64,000 nucleotides of DNA from Hydrogenobacter sp. T-8 (GCF_011006175.1 NZ_CP048795.1:1480491-1544490); one strand, 5' to 3'; counted from the first letter of the stretch, positions 34,004 through 43,429 are shown. The notes: generated by a model not told the origin, from the letters alone. A program made the numbers and translations.

Positions 34004-34878
34004 TCTAAACTCCTATGTATAATAAGAGAAACTTCCAGAGACCTCAGAAGTTCCGAAGATGTGCTTCCAAGAAGCACCCTCTTGAAACCAGAAAGACCTC
34101 TACTTCCCAATACCACTATATCTATGTCTGGATTTTCCTTCAAAAAGTTCCTTATACCATCCGCAGGTGATTTATCCTCAAGTATATAAGCTGAAGCCAC
34201 GAAGCCAGATTCTCTGAGCCAATCTTTAATTTTTTCAATATGTTTTAACTTTTCTTCCCTGTACTTTTCACTTAGAACATCCCTTATTCCTTCAACAAGT
34301 GGCAGTTCAATAGTTTCTTCCACATGTAGAAGAATTATATGAGGAGAAAAGGGCTTTAGTAGGTTTACAGCAAATTCAAGGGCTTTTCTTGCATGCTCCG
34401 AGAGGTCATATCCTATAAGGACCTTTTTTATACCCTCTGGTTCCTTTCCCTTTAGCACAAAAACAGGCTTTTTTGAATACTTCACAACCTTTTCTGTTGT
34501 TGAGCCAACTAATATCCTTTCCACAAGACCCTTTTTGTGGCTTCCCATAAAGACAAGGTCATAGGTCTCTTCTTTCTCTAACACCACCTCCGCAGGCTCT
34601 CCTATTTCTACGAGAATTTCCACTTCCAGAGGCTTTAAAAACTCCACAAGACCCTTTAATCTCTCTTTTGCCTCTTCCTTTTTTCTCTCCTGAAGCTCCG
34701 CAAGTAGCTCAAGGTCTACTGTGCTCATACCGAAGCTTTCTGGATAGGGAAGGTAAAGCACAGGAGACACTGTATGAAGGAGATGGACCTCGGCATTGTG
34801 GGCTTGAGCAAAAAGTTTCACTACTCTAATAAGCGGGTTTGTTATCTCCGTAAAGTCAACTGGTGCAAGGAATTTCAT
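34000..34878 (-). CDS. tandem universal stress protein (two Usp domains)
   Basis: A 292-residue protein with two Usp domains (about 1-145 and 150-292). Each has the ATP-binding loop pattern G-2x-G-9x-G(S/T): GSHKKGLVERILVGSTT and GSRGLSGFKRVLLGSTS. MKFLAPVDFTE opens the first. The ATG at 34878 is better spaced from GGGAGGAG than the ATG at 34884. Function is stress-related by family only. Confidence 0.9.
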   Translation of the reverse strand: MKFLAPVDFTEITNPLIRVVKLFAQAHNAEVHLLHTVSPVLYLPYPESFGMSTVDLELLAELQERKKEEAKERLKGLVEFLKPLEVEILVEIGEPAEVVLEKEETYDLVFMGSHKKGLVERILVGSTTEKVVKYSKKPVFVLKGKEPEGIKKVLIGYDLSEHARKALEFAVNLLKPFSPHIILLHVEETIELPLVEGIRDVLSEKYREEKLKHIEKIKDWLRESGFVASAYILEDKSPADGIRNFLKENPDIDIVVLGSRGLSGFKRVLLGSTSSELLRSLEVSLIIHRSLE

Positions 34879-34880
34879 CT

Positions 34881-35420
34881 TCATCTCCTCCCTTCAAAAT
34901 TACTAAAAAGCTCTAAGAAGTCTACACTCACTTCACATCCATCCAGTTTAAAAACCCTATCTAACTTTTTTCTGTATTTCCCATCCACAAGTTCAAAGAC
35001 CTTTACCATCTTCTCGTCAGGATATAAGAGGACAAAGTATTTCACGCCTTGCATCTCACACAACTCAAACTTAAGACCTTCATCCATCTGCCTGCTACTT
35101 GGAGAAACTATCTCCACCACCATCTGTGGCGGACTTTCCACCCTCTCTGGAATTTCTCCACACAATACCATTAGGTCTGGTCTTATGACCGTGTCAAAGG
35201 ATACATACCAGTCAAGCTCCACATAAACTTTGCAAGTGCTACATTCTTCCTGTAAAAAAACATTCCTTAAAAAAGCACCAAGTTCGTTAAGAAGGTATTG
35301 GTTTAAAGGTCTTGGCGAAGCCATAGCGTAAGGCATACCTTCTATAAGTTCCCAATCCCCCTGCCATTTAAGGTAGTCTTCCACCGTATAGTGTGGTCTA
35401 TACTTATAGGCTAAGCTCAT
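34881..35420 (-). CDS. Uma2/DUF820-family putative PD-(D/E)XK nuclease
   Basis: A 179-residue protein of the Uma2 family, common in cyanobacteria and thermophiles. PHYTVEDYLKW opens the domain. RPDLMVL, then MVVEIVSPSS with a following lysine, make the D-ExK core. Biological role is unknown; some members are predicted transposon-derived endonucleases. The longest reading begins at TTG (35432); the ATG at 35420 has GAGGAG at the right distance. It overlaps suhB by 17 bp. Confidence 0.85.
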   Translation of the reverse strand: MSLAYKYRPHYTVEDYLKWQGDWELIEGMPYAMASPRPLNQYLLNELGAFLRNVFLQEECSTCKVYVELDWYVSFDTVIRPDLMVLCGEIPERVESPPQMVVEIVSPSSRQMDEGLKFELCEMQGVKYFVLLYPDEKMVKVFELVDGKYRKKLDRVFKLDGCEVSVDFLELFSNFEGRR

Positions 35421-36207
35421 GAAACTCCTCAAGGTTTAATTTAAGCACTTCTTGTATAAAAGGAAAGCATAGGTCATTTCCTGCATAAACATCCGTCCCC
35501 ATGGAAAAACCCTTTGTAAGTGCAACCTTAGCTCCAGACTCTTTGGCTATAAGAGAGCCAGCGACCACATCCCAGGGATTTAGCTCAAACTCCAATAGCC
35601 CATCAAAGACACCCTCTGCAAGAAGACAAAGGTCTACCGCTGCAGCACCAGGTCTTCTCATCGCACCTACCTTGTCAAAAACCTCTCTGAATATGTTCCA
35701 ATAGGAATCCAAGTTCCTCTTTGCCCTTGAGGGATAGCCATAAGCAACATAGCACTTCTTGAGCTGAGCCTTTTGCTTTATCCTTATAGGCTTTCCATTT
35801 TTGAAAGCACCACCCCCCTTTAGAGCCCAGTAGAGGCTGTCAAAGGCAGGTAAGTATACCGCTCCTACAATAGGCTCTCCTCTGTATAAGAGCCCCACAG
35901 AAGTTCCAAAGATGGGAAAGCCTGCTATGTAGTTCTTTGTTCCATCAAGAGGGTCTATATACCACACGTATTCACCGTCCGCAGAGCCTCCCTCTTCCTC
36001 TCCTACTACTTTGTGGTCTGGCAGGTATTTTTGTATGTGCTCTCTAATCCTTTCTTCTGATAGCTTGTCTGCAAGGCTGTATATGTCCTTTTCTCCCTTT
36101 TCCATTATAGGGTTGTTTTCCTTTCTGTAAAACTCCTTTAGGACTTGCCCTCCCAAAAGGCTTGCTTCCTTTGCCACCTTTAGGAAAAGCTCAAGCTCAC
36201 GCATCAT
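35404..36207 (-). CDS. suhB: inositol-1-monophosphatase family protein
   Basis: A 267-residue Mg-dependent phosphatase. WYIDPLDGTKNYIAGFP near residue 82 is motif A, and WDVVAGSLIAKESGA near 205 is motif B. The glutamate ligand is in GEEEGG. Members hydrolyse inositol phosphates, fructose-1,6-bisphosphate or PAP, and substrate cannot be told apart here. It overlaps pgk by 11 bp, so a role in sugar metabolism (fructose-1,6-bisphosphatase activity) is plausible. Confidence 0.9.
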   Translation of the reverse strand: MMRELELFLKVAKEASLLGGQVLKEFYRKENNPIMEKGEKDIYSLADKLSEERIREHIQKYLPDHKVVGEEEGGSADGEYVWYIDPLDGTKNYIAGFPIFGTSVGLLYRGEPIVGAVYLPAFDSLYWALKGGGAFKNGKPIRIKQKAQLKKCYVAYGYPSRAKRNLDSYWNIFREVFDKVGAMRRPGAAAVDLCLLAEGVFDGLLEFELNPWDVVAGSLIAKESGAKVALTKGFSMGTDVYAGNDLCFPFIQEVLKLNLEEFHELSL

Positions 36208-37387
36208 CCAACACTTCTATACAAGGGAGGCTGTTGCCCTCTAAGAGTTCCAAGAAGGCACCACCACCTGTGGAGACAAAGTCTATGGCGTTATACACTC
36301 CAGCTCTATGTATGGCATGGTCTGTATCTCCTCCACCTGCGATGGTAAGAGCGGGAGATTGAGCAAGGAGCTTTGCGGTTTCATATGTGCCATCTTTGAA
36401 CCTATCAAGCTCAAACACACCCATGGGTCCGTTCCATACTATGGTCTGTGCGTCTGACACTATTTCCCTCAAAAGACCCACAGAAACAGGACCTATGTCA
36501 AGACCCATCCAACCCTCTGGTATTTCTTGCCATGGAACTACCCTTGTAGGTGTATTGTCTGAAACCTCTCTGCCTATGACAAAGTCTACAGGAAGATATA
36601 GCCTCACATCCAGCTTTTGGGCTACCTCTAAAATGTCCTTTGCGGTGGGGATGAGCTCCTCCTCTACAAGAGAGCTTCCCACCTTATAGCCCATAGCCTT
36701 TATAAAGGTAAAAGCCATAGCACCACCTATAAAGAGTTTGTCTACTCTCTTAAGAAGGTTCTTTATAATTCCCAGCTTGGAGGAGACCTTTGCACCCCCT
36801 ATTATGGCAACCACAGGTCTTTGTGGGTTTACCATAGCCTTTTCAAAGTAGCTTATCTCCTTCTCAAGTAAAAAGCCCATCACCGCAGGTTTTAAAATCT
36901 GTGGGACGAGGTATACAGAAGCATGCTTTCTGTGGCATGTGCCAAAGGCATCGCTTACATAAACCTCTCCAAGTTTCGCCAAGCTCTTTGCAAATTCCTC
37001 GTGTCCTTTACTTTCTCCCTCATGAAATCTCAAGTTTTCCAAAAGCACCACATCCCCCTCCTGCATTCTCATAACCTCTTTTTCCACCTCTTCACCTACA
37101 CAGTCAGGAAGGAGTCTCACATCCCGATTGAGATATCTTGAGAGCCTCTTTGCCACGGGTGCAAGGCTAAGCCTTTCATCCCTTCCCTTTGGTCTTCCAA
37201 GATGAGACATAAGAATTATCTTCGCCTTTGCGTCAAGCAGATACTCTATGGTTGGCAGGCTTGCCCTTATTCTCGTATCGTCCTCAATGTTTCCAAGCTC
37301 GTCCATCGGCACATTAAAGTCCACCCTTACAAGAACCCTCTTACCCTTTAGCTCCACATCTCTGAGTGTTTTTTTTCTAAAAGGCAT
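36197..37387 (-). CDS. pgk: phosphoglycerate kinase
   Basis: A 396-residue enzyme of glycolysis/gluconeogenesis. VRVDFNVPMDELG is the PGK signature near the N-terminus, and MSHLGRPKG, LLENLRFHEGE and the C-terminal STGGGAFLELLEG are all present. GGAGGTAGTCT gives a good ribosome site. In chemolithotrophs of this kind it mainly runs towards sugar synthesis. Confidence 0.97.
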   Translation of the reverse strand: MPFRKKTLRDVELKGKRVLVRVDFNVPMDELGNIEDDTRIRASLPTIEYLLDAKAKIILMSHLGRPKGRDERLSLAPVAKRLSRYLNRDVRLLPDCVGEEVEKEVMRMQEGDVVLLENLRFHEGESKGHEEFAKSLAKLGEVYVSDAFGTCHRKHASVYLVPQILKPAVMGFLLEKEISYFEKAMVNPQRPVVAIIGGAKVSSKLGIIKNLLKRVDKLFIGGAMAFTFIKAMGYKVGSSLVEEELIPTAKDILEVAQKLDVRLYLPVDFVIGREVSDNTPTRVVPWQEIPEGWMGLDIGPVSVGLLREIVSDAQTIVWNGPMGVFELDRFKDGTYETAKLLAQSPALTIAGGGDTDHAIHRAGVYNAIDFVSTGGGAFLELLEGNSLPCIEVLDDA

Positions 37388-37397
37388 AGACTACCTC

Positions 37398-37730
37398 CTA
37401 AAAGTCAAAGTCTATATCCTCGTCATCAAATTCAGGACTCTCGCTTGTTTCAAAAATACCCCTTAAGTTCAAAGCAAGTCTTTTGATGCTCTCAAGGTAA
37501 AAGACTATATCTTCGTAAACCTCAAGGAGTGTCCTGTATCTTTTTATCTCTTCATAGCTCAGCCTTCTTGTCTTTAAGAGCTTCTTTACCGCTATTCTTG
37601 ACACAAAAGCTCTTGAATACTTTTCCTGCCATTCCTTCCAGAATTCTTGACTGTTAACGGGAGCTTTGACAATAAAATATTCAAGGTTTGATAATTCTTC
37701 CATAAGGTTTAGGTCAAGGGTGTTTTTCAC
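37398..37730 (-). CDS. hypothetical protein with acidic tail
   Basis: A 110-residue, mostly helical protein. It ends in a strongly acidic string (FDDEDIDFDF). There is no signal peptide or recognisable motif. The start is GTG, preceded by AGGAGGTAG. It lies between trpC and pgk with gaps of 14 and 10 bp, so it is a real operon member. I do not recognise its family. Confidence 0.7.
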   Translation of the reverse strand: MKNTLDLNLMEELSNLEYFIVKAPVNSQEFWKEWQEKYSRAFVSRIAVKKLLKTRRLSYEEIKRYRTLLEVYEDIVFYLESIKRLALNLRGIFETSESPEFDDEDIDFDF

Positions 37731-37744
37731 AGGACTACCTCCTG

Positions 37745-38515
37745 CTAAAAATTATAACCCATTAGCTCCTTCAGTTTTTTTACAGGGTCTTGGCTTTTCA
37801 TAAGGCTCGTCCCCACAAGAAAAGCATCAACTCCAGAGTTTTCAAGTCTTAAAACCTGCTCACGGTTTTCTATACCGCTCTCCGCTATCACAAACTTTGC
37901 TCCCATCTCCTTTATCTTTGGTGCAAGCCTTTCAGACAGGCTTATGTCTACCTTAAGAGTATCAAGGTCTCTGTTGTTTATGCCTATTATGTAAGCACCA
38001 GCTTTTAGAGCCCTCTCCGCTTCCTCAAGGCTAAAGACCTCTACAAGATGAGAAAGACCCAGCTCTTTGGAGTAATCCAAAAGGTCTTTCAGTAGCCTAT
38101 CTTCCAAGATTCTAACAATAAGAAGCACTATATCCGCACCATAAGCCTTTGCCTCAAGAACCTGCATAGGGTCAAGGATAAAGTCCTTTCTAAGCAAGGG
38201 AAGGTTTACTATCTGTCTGACTTCATACAAGTCCTCAAGAGAGCCCTTAAAGAACTTCCTATCTGTAAGCACGGATATGGCTACCGCGCCTGCTTTTTCG
38301 TATAGTTTGGCTTGTTCCCCTGCGGATATGTCTTTTATTTTACCCTCAGAAGGCGAAGCCCTCTTGACCTCTGCTATAATCCTTGTCCTGCAAGAACAAA
38401 GAGCCTTTTCAAAGGAAAAGAAAGAGTCCCTAAGGCTTACCCTTTCCTCCAAAGCCTTTATGTAATCTGGGTCTTTCCCTATCTCAGCTTTTTTGTTCTC
38501 AACTATCCTTTCCAA
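37745..38515 (-). CDS. trpC: indole-3-glycerol phosphate synthase
   Basis: A 256-residue TIM-barrel enzyme that closes the indole ring in tryptophan synthesis. IAEVKRASPSEGKI near residue 48, LLRKDFILDPMQ, INNRDLDTL and VIAESGI are hallmark segments with the catalytic lysines and glutamates. It begins with TTG at 38515. No other trp genes are adjacent, which is common in this lineage. Confidence 0.95.
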   Translation of the reverse strand: MERIVENKKAEIGKDPDYIKALEERVSLRDSFFSFEKALCSCRTRIIAEVKRASPSEGKIKDISAGEQAKLYEKAGAVAISVLTDRKFFKGSLEDLYEVRQIVNLPLLRKDFILDPMQVLEAKAYGADIVLLIVRILEDRLLKDLLDYSKELGLSHLVEVFSLEEAERALKAGAYIIGINNRDLDTLKVDISLSERLAPKIKEMGAKFVIAESGIENREQVLRLENSGVDAFLVGTSLMKSQDPVKKLKELMGYNF

Positions 38516-38520
38516 AACTC

Positions 38521-39105
38521 CTATGGATAGACCCTCCTGTATTTCTTACCTTCTTTCTTGTATATAGCTTCCACACCAAAGCCTTCTTTTTGTAGTTGGT
38601 CGTATATCTCCTTTGCCTCCTTGTAGCCATGAACCGCAAGCACTACACCGCATCTTGGGTCAATCTCATCGGGTATGGGTATGAGCTTGGCTCTGCCACC
38701 TAAAAACTTCTCCGCCCTTGTGCCTTCCGATATGGCGGTAAAGGTTATAAAGTGGTCGGGTTTTTTGATAAAAGGATTTAAGCTCATAAGGATGTGCCTT
38801 ACATGTAGCTTGACCCCCAGAGAGTGGAACTTGACCCAATACCATAGAGAGGGTTCTATGGCTTGAGAGCCTTTTCTTAAGACCGCAACCACTTTGCCAT
38901 CTTCCTTCTTGAGACTTACAAGCTCATTACCCGTTTGACCGCACCAGCTTAGTATATCCCTCTCAAAGCCTGGGTCTGTGGATATAACAATGAGTTTTTG
39001 ACCTTCCTTTAGCTTCCTCATTTTTTCCGAGGTCATCACCACAGGCAAAGGGCACATGAGCCCTGTAAGGTCAAGAACCTCTTCCTTTTCCTTTAAGACC
39101 TCCAT
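38521..39105 (-). CDS. TusA - DUF3343 fusion, putative sulfur/selenium carrier
   Basis: A 194-residue protein joining two sulfur-trafficking folds. DLTGLMCPLPVVMTSEKM (residues about 12-29) is a TusA domain with the CPxP persulfide cysteine. A middle section of about 70 residues (WYWVKFHSLGVKL) is unassigned. The last 50 residues (CGVVLAVHGYKEAKEIYDQL) match DUF3343, a small family linked to sulfur or selenium carriage. The fusion suggests direct handover of a bound sulfur or selenium atom. It lies between a membrane protein gene and trpC without an obvious pathway link. Confidence 0.78.
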   Translation of the reverse strand: MEVLKEKEEVLDLTGLMCPLPVVMTSEKMRKLKEGQKLIVISTDPGFERDILSWCGQTGNELVSLKKEDGKVVAVLRKGSQAIEPSLWYWVKFHSLGVKLHVRHILMSLNPFIKKPDHFITFTAISEGTRAEKFLGGRAKLIPIPDEIDPRCGVVLAVHGYKEAKEIYDQLQKEGFGVEAIYKKEGKKYRRVYP

Positions 39106-39114
39106 GTTATTACC

Positions 39115-39966
39115 TCACACCGCTATAACTTTTGCCTGAGGTCTTTCTTCAAGACCTTCTATGTATAAATTTATAAGCTTTCCTGCCCTTTCAAGGGTCT
39201 TCATTAGCTCCTTATCGTAAAGTTGCATAGGACTATTCACGTAAAAATACACATTAACCTCTCCCCTTTCAAGTCTTACAGGAACACAAAGGCGTTGATT
39301 ATCCATGTCAACCACTGGCTCTTTTATGTAATCCCCCTTGGAAGGTGTTATGCTTACCATTTTCAACTCAAATATCTCTTTTACATTTCTTAAATACTCG
39401 TAAATGTCCTTGCTTTGGATAAGCTGGTCAAGAAGCAGCCCCTCTCTAAAGGCATTTTGAGAACCCTTTTCCAATCTTGCGTATTCGCTGGTTAGTTTGG
39501 AGTAGGACTTTCTTAAGTTTCTTACGTAGAGCCTCTCCTTTCTCAGAGCCTCCACGAGGTCTGGATGCAAGGATGCCATAAAAAGGGAAAGAAAAGCTGG
39601 CAAAAGAACAAGCCCCCAAACACCATAGTAGTAAAAACCAAAACCTACAAGAAGCCAAAGGAAAAGCATACCCATGAAGACATTTCTGCTTGTATAGAGA
39701 GCTACTGCTGTAAAAAGAGCAAGTATAGCTTCCTTTTGACCAGTAAGAAGGGCAAGCAAAGAGAGGAAAAAAAGGTCCCCATAGTTTTTAAAAAGTCTTA
39801 GCCTGCCAGGGTAGAGAAACACGAAGATACCCAGGATTAGGTATAAAGCGGAAGGTACAACTATAAGTGCTTGTTGTGAAGGAGACTTACCTATAGACAG
39901 GGCAAGGAAAAAGGCAAACAACAAAACCCTCAAAACAAGAAATATAAGACCAATATCCCTAAGCAC
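39115..39966 (-). CDS. membrane protein with coiled coil and GAF-like C-terminus
   Basis: A 283-residue protein with about five or six helices in the first 135 residues, a coiled coil (about 140-170), then a soluble domain with a GAF-like pattern (IYEYLRNVKEIFELKMVSI, RLCVPVRLERGEVNVYFYV). It resembles the sensor half of a signalling protein but has no kinase, GGDEF or other output. The start is GTG at 39966. It may associate with a separate output protein. Confidence 0.65.
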   Translation of the reverse strand: MLRDIGLIFLVLRVLLFAFFLALSIGKSPSQQALIVVPSALYLILGIFVFLYPGRLRLFKNYGDLFFLSLLALLTGQKEAILALFTAVALYTSRNVFMGMLFLWLLVGFGFYYYGVWGLVLLPAFLSLFMASLHPDLVEALRKERLYVRNLRKSYSKLTSEYARLEKGSQNAFREGLLLDQLIQSKDIYEYLRNVKEIFELKMVSITPSKGDYIKEPVVDMDNQRLCVPVRLERGEVNVYFYVNSPMQLYDKELMKTLERAGKLINLYIEGLEERPQAKVIAV

Positions 39967-39975
39967 GGGAATATT

Positions 39976-40233
39976 TTACTCCACCTCTATTCTTTTCACC
40001 TTTTCCTTTTTTTCCTTCCCTTCCACCCTGCTTTCTAGCCTTTGCACTTCGTAGTCCACAATAGTCTTGATTATCTTCCAAAAGGAAAGCTCAATGGTGT
40101 ATAGATTTTTCATCACCTCCCTTCTGACCTCCTTTGGTGGCAATAAAACCTCAAAGAGCTTAAACAGGTCTTTCCTTAACTCCTCCACTTGCTCCTCAAG
40201 ACTTTCTTCCTTTAGCTCCTCCTTCTTCGCCAT
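39976..40233 (-). CDS. hypothetical small charged protein
   Basis: 85 residues, very rich in Glu and Lys at both ends (MAKKEELKEESLEEQVEEL), with a hydrophobic centre (NLYTIELSFWKIIKTIVDYE). The pattern suggests a helical, perhaps coiled-coil, adaptor. No family is recognised. The gaps to neighbours are 9 and 15 bp, so it is cotranscribed with pdxJ. Confidence 0.65.
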   Translation of the reverse strand: MAKKEELKEESLEEQVEELRKDLFKLFEVLLPPKEVRREVMKNLYTIELSFWKIIKTIVDYEVQRLESRVEGKEKKEKVKRIEVE

Positions 40234-40248
40234 GATATGTAAATATAG

Positions 40249-40977
40249 CTAATCTCTAAGTAGTTGCAAGAACTCCTTGACAGCCCTTTCTATACCCCAA
40301 AGAAGTGCGTTGGAGATTATAGAATGACCTACGTTTAACTCTTCTACCACATCCCTCAAGGATTCTACAAGTAAAGAAGTGTTTTTGTATGTAAGCCCAT
40401 GCCCTGCGTAAACCCTTAGACCTAGAGACCTTGCCTTTAGACCAGCCTCTTTTAGTCTTTGTATCTCCCTCTTTGCTTCCTCAATTTTGTGTGAGTTGAA
40501 AAGGTTTGCATACCTCCCCGTGTGAAGTTCCACAGCGTCAGCCCCCACTTCCTTACTTGCGTATACTTGGGACTCTTCTGGTTCTATAAAAAGGGAAACC
40601 TCTATTCCAGATTCCTTGAAGTCTTTTATATATTCCCTTAGATGGTCTTTCATGGCAACTACGTTTAGCCCGCCTTCTGTGGTTATTTCCTCTCTTCTTT
40701 CTGGTACAAGGGTTATCCTGTTGGGCTTAACCCTCAGAGCTATAGCCTTCATCTCATCCGTTGCTGCCATTTCAAGGTTCACTGGCACATGCACTGCCTT
40801 TTTTATAAGCTCCAAGTCTTCTTCTTGCACATGCCTTCTGTCCTCTCTTAGATGTAAGGTTATTTGATGTGCTCCTGCTTGCTGGGCAATCAAGGCTGCA
40901 AAAAGAGGGCTTGGCTCAAAGGTTTTCCTTGCCTGCCTAAGGGTTGCCACATGGTCTATGTTTACACCGAGCCTCAT
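40249..40977 (-). CDS. pdxJ: pyridoxine 5'-phosphate synthase
   Basis: A 242-residue TIM barrel that condenses the PdxA product with deoxyxylulose-5-phosphate to form pyridoxine phosphate. RLGVNIDHVATLRQAR at the start, HLREDRRHV, LEMA, ELHTGRYA and GHGLTYKN are all family signatures. The stop-start ATGA overlap with manC puts it at the end of the polysaccharide operon, which is probably chance clustering. Confidence 0.96.
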   Translation of the reverse strand: MRLGVNIDHVATLRQARKTFEPSPLFAALIAQQAGAHQITLHLREDRRHVQEEDLELIKKAVHVPVNLEMAATDEMKAIALRVKPNRITLVPERREEITTEGGLNVVAMKDHLREYIKDFKESGIEVSLFIEPEESQVYASKEVGADAVELHTGRYANLFNSHKIEEAKREIQRLKEAGLKARSLGLRVYAGHGLTYKNTSLLVESLRDVVEELNVGHSIISNALLWGIERAVKEFLQLLRD

Positions 40978-42356
40978 GACTGCCCTTCTATGAGGATTAT
41001 ATCATCATCCCCTAAATACTCGCCCATCCTTATTTCTAAAAGTTCTGCTACTACAAACCCCACATTCTCAATACTGTAAGGGCTTGTCTTATAAGCGTAA
41101 GCAGTATCACCAGCTGTGTAATAGCCAATTTTTGAACTGGTCTTTATACGAACAGTCCCTTTCAGAACTGTCCAGGTTCTGTTATGGTGCATGTGCATAC
41201 GATTACTTATGGACCTTCCAGGAAGTATACTTAACTTACTTATTCTATAGCCTTGTCCCGTCTCCAAGATTAGCTCTGTTCCCCACTCGTAGCTATTTTC
41301 AACATGGAAGTAGGCTTCCTTATAACCTTTCTCCTTTAGAAGTTTTACTAAATCCCTTACTTTTCTAGCACTTCCCCTTTTCATCACAAGAATCGCATCC
41401 CTATTTTCTATTACCGCAATATCATTTACATCTAAAAGACATACTAACTTACTGGTGCTATAGACTAAGGAATTTTCACTATCAAAGCATAGACTCTTAC
41501 CCATGCACACGTTGTCTCTATCATTCTTTTCTATAACAGAATAAAGACCATCAAAAGAACCCACATCACTCCAAAATATATCCATAGGAACCACAGCACC
41601 CCTTCGTGTCTTTTCCATCTCCATGTAGTCAAAGGCTATATCAGGAAGTCCACAGTAGTTTTCAAGAAAAGTTTCATAACCCTCAGACATCACTCCGTAA
41701 ATCTCTGGAGCATTTAACTTAAACTCTTCAATGGCAGTGCGGACGCTAAAGACAAAGTTTCCTGAGTCCCAAAAGTAAGACCCTTCCTCCAATAATTTTT
41801 GAACCAATTCACCCTTGGGTTTCTCTATAAACCTTTCCATCCTATAGGCTTTTATCTCACCCTGCTCTTTAAGTAAAGCACCCGCCTTTATGTATCCAAA
41901 GTTCTCTTCTGGTCTGGTAGGATGAATGCCAAAGGCTACCACGTACCCATCCTCAGCGACACTGCTGGCAAACCTCAGATACTCCACAAACCTGTCCTCT
42001 GGTTTTATAAGCTGGTCAGAGGCAAGCGTAAAAATTACCTCCTCTTCCTGCACACCCAAAACCTCTTTCATGTATAGCAAGCCCAGGGCTATGGCTGGAC
42101 CTGTGTTTTTTCTACAAGGCTCTGTAAGAAGTGTATACCCCTCATAAGGATAAAGGTCATTTATGACCTTATGCTTATAATCTTTATGTGTTATTACAAG
42201 TATATTCCTGTGGTCTACCAGCTTTAGAGCTCTTTCGTAGGTCATTCTCAAGAAGGAAATATCATCAAATAGCTTTAAAAACTGCTTTGGATGGTTTTCT
42301 CTTGATAGAGGCCAAAGCCTTGTGCCACTACCACCTGCCAGTATCATAACCTTCAT
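40974..42356 (-). CDS. manC: mannose-1-phosphate guanylyltransferase / mannose-6-phosphate isomerase
   Basis: A 460-residue bifunctional-type enzyme that forms GDP-mannose. MILAGGSGTRLWPLSREN is the nucleotidyltransferase loop. GNFVFSV and FIEKP follow. The C-terminal 110 residues are a cupin (MHMHHNRTWTVLKGTVRI), the isomerase-like domain of type II enzymes. It is the most informative member of the polysaccharide locus, because it implies a mannose- or GDP-mannose-derived polymer. Overlaps of 4 bp occur on both sides. Confidence 0.93.
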   Translation of the reverse strand: MKVMILAGGSGTRLWPLSRENHPKQFLKLFDDISFLRMTYERALKLVDHRNILVITHKDYKHKVINDLYPYEGYTLLTEPCRKNTGPAIALGLLYMKEVLGVQEEEVIFTLASDQLIKPEDRFVEYLRFASSVAEDGYVVAFGIHPTRPEENFGYIKAGALLKEQGEIKAYRMERFIEKPKGELVQKLLEEGSYFWDSGNFVFSVRTAIEEFKLNAPEIYGVMSEGYETFLENYCGLPDIAFDYMEMEKTRRGAVVPMDIFWSDVGSFDGLYSVIEKNDRDNVCMGKSLCFDSENSLVYSTSKLVCLLDVNDIAVIENRDAILVMKRGSARKVRDLVKLLKEKGYKEAYFHVENSYEWGTELILETGQGYRISKLSILPGRSISNRMHMHHNRTWTVLKGTVRIKTSSKIGYYTAGDTAYAYKTSPYSIENVGFVVAELLEIRMGEYLGDDDIILIEGQS

Positions 42357-43429
42357 AAGCTAACCTCCTTAAGGCTTTTTCTAAAAGCAGAGAGCTTGTC
42401 AAGACTTCCATATTCGTTATTCTTTACCAGCCCATAACTCATAAAAGAAAAACTTCTCAAGCCTAATCTGTATAATCTCCCTATGTAGTCTGAGTTATTC
42501 ATATAGGTCATGTCATCCGCAACCACGTCTGCCCTCTTATTATTTGGCATGTAGTGAGCAAGATGCAAAGGCTTACCATACTGAGAGAAAAACTCACAAT
42601 TTTTGAGTATTCTCTGAGGATTGCCATAGCCCCCGTTTTCAGACATTTTATAGTCAAACATGCTTTGAAAAAATATGGCATTGCTGTTCTGGATAACAGG
42701 CTCAAAAAATCTTATGAAATTTATGCCTTCTTGAAATTCTACAAGCCATCCACCAAAGCATATCCCATAAACCGCATCCACACCACTGTTTTTTATGATG
42801 TCTATGGCATTAAGAAGATTGCTTCTTAAACGAGTGTAATAGTCTTTAGTAAGGTCATTTATACTATCCGTATAAGGAATTTCATGTTTGCAAGTTTGGT
42901 TATACCTACAAGCGGTATAAGTAGATTGTTCAGTGGCAAGGGCTATGTATACCTTACCTTTTACTTGAGACTTTAAAATAGACAAAACATCCCGAAGGTC
43001 CTGCAAAAAGGTTTGGGATATGTGATACTCTCCGTAAGTTGGTCCACCAAAAGAGGGGTTTTGACCGTCGTAGTTTTCCCAAGTTATTAGCATAAGACTG
43101 TAGCCAAGCTCTGACCACTCCTTAAAGCGTCCCTTATTAGCCCAATCCCTTATAAAGTGCATGCTGTTTCCATAAGGTTGTTTACGGTCATCTACAGAAC
43201 CATTTAACCAAAAATTAAGTATGTTTGGTTCAAGAATGTCTAAAACTCTTTTTCCTTCAGGATCATAACCATTAACAAGCCTTTCTGGGTCTTCCCCAAG
43301 CCCAAAGAGTATGGACCTCCCCTGCGGTAGCTGTGGTTGTGGCTGAAGAGAGGATGAATTACCGCCAGAACTTCCACAACTTGCTACACCCAAAAGTAAG
43401 CTAATCAGAAAAGTTCTTCTGTCTACCAT
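42353..43429 (-). CDS. lipoprotein with probable TIM-barrel fold, putative glycosidase
   Basis: A 358-residue lipoprotein: MVDRRTFLISLLLGVASC ends in a lipobox (VASC), followed by a Ser/Gly/Gln/Pro linker. The body has alternating strand-helix segments (YSLMLITWENYDG, KVYIALATEQSTY, VDAVYGICFGGWLVE), which look like a barrel hydrolase. I cannot name the family. In polysaccharide synthase loci such enzymes usually trim or edit the chain, so that role is inferred. It overlaps both neighbours by a few bases. Confidence 0.6.
   Translation of the reverse strand: MVDRRTFLISLLLGVASCGSSGGNSSSLQPQPQLPQGRSILFGLGEDPERLVNGYDPEGKRVLDILEPNILNFWLNGSVDDRKQPYGNSMHFIRDWANKGRFKEWSELGYSLMLITWENYDGQNPSFGGPTYGEYHISQTFLQDLRDVLSILKSQVKGKVYIALATEQSTYTACRYNQTCKHEIPYTDSINDLTKDYYTRLRSNLLNAIDIIKNSGVDAVYGICFGGWLVEFQEGINFIRFFEPVIQNSNAIFFQSMFDYKMSENGGYGNPQRILKNCEFFSQYGKPLHLAHYMPNNKRADVVADDMTYMNNSDYIGRLYRLGLRSFSFMSYGLVKNNEYGSLDKLSAFRKSLKEVSL

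Noticed and set aside
34881-35420. Uma2-like gene as part of a transposon
   Set aside because: It is tightly overlapped with suhB and the stress protein gene, has normal composition, and no inverted repeats were found around it.
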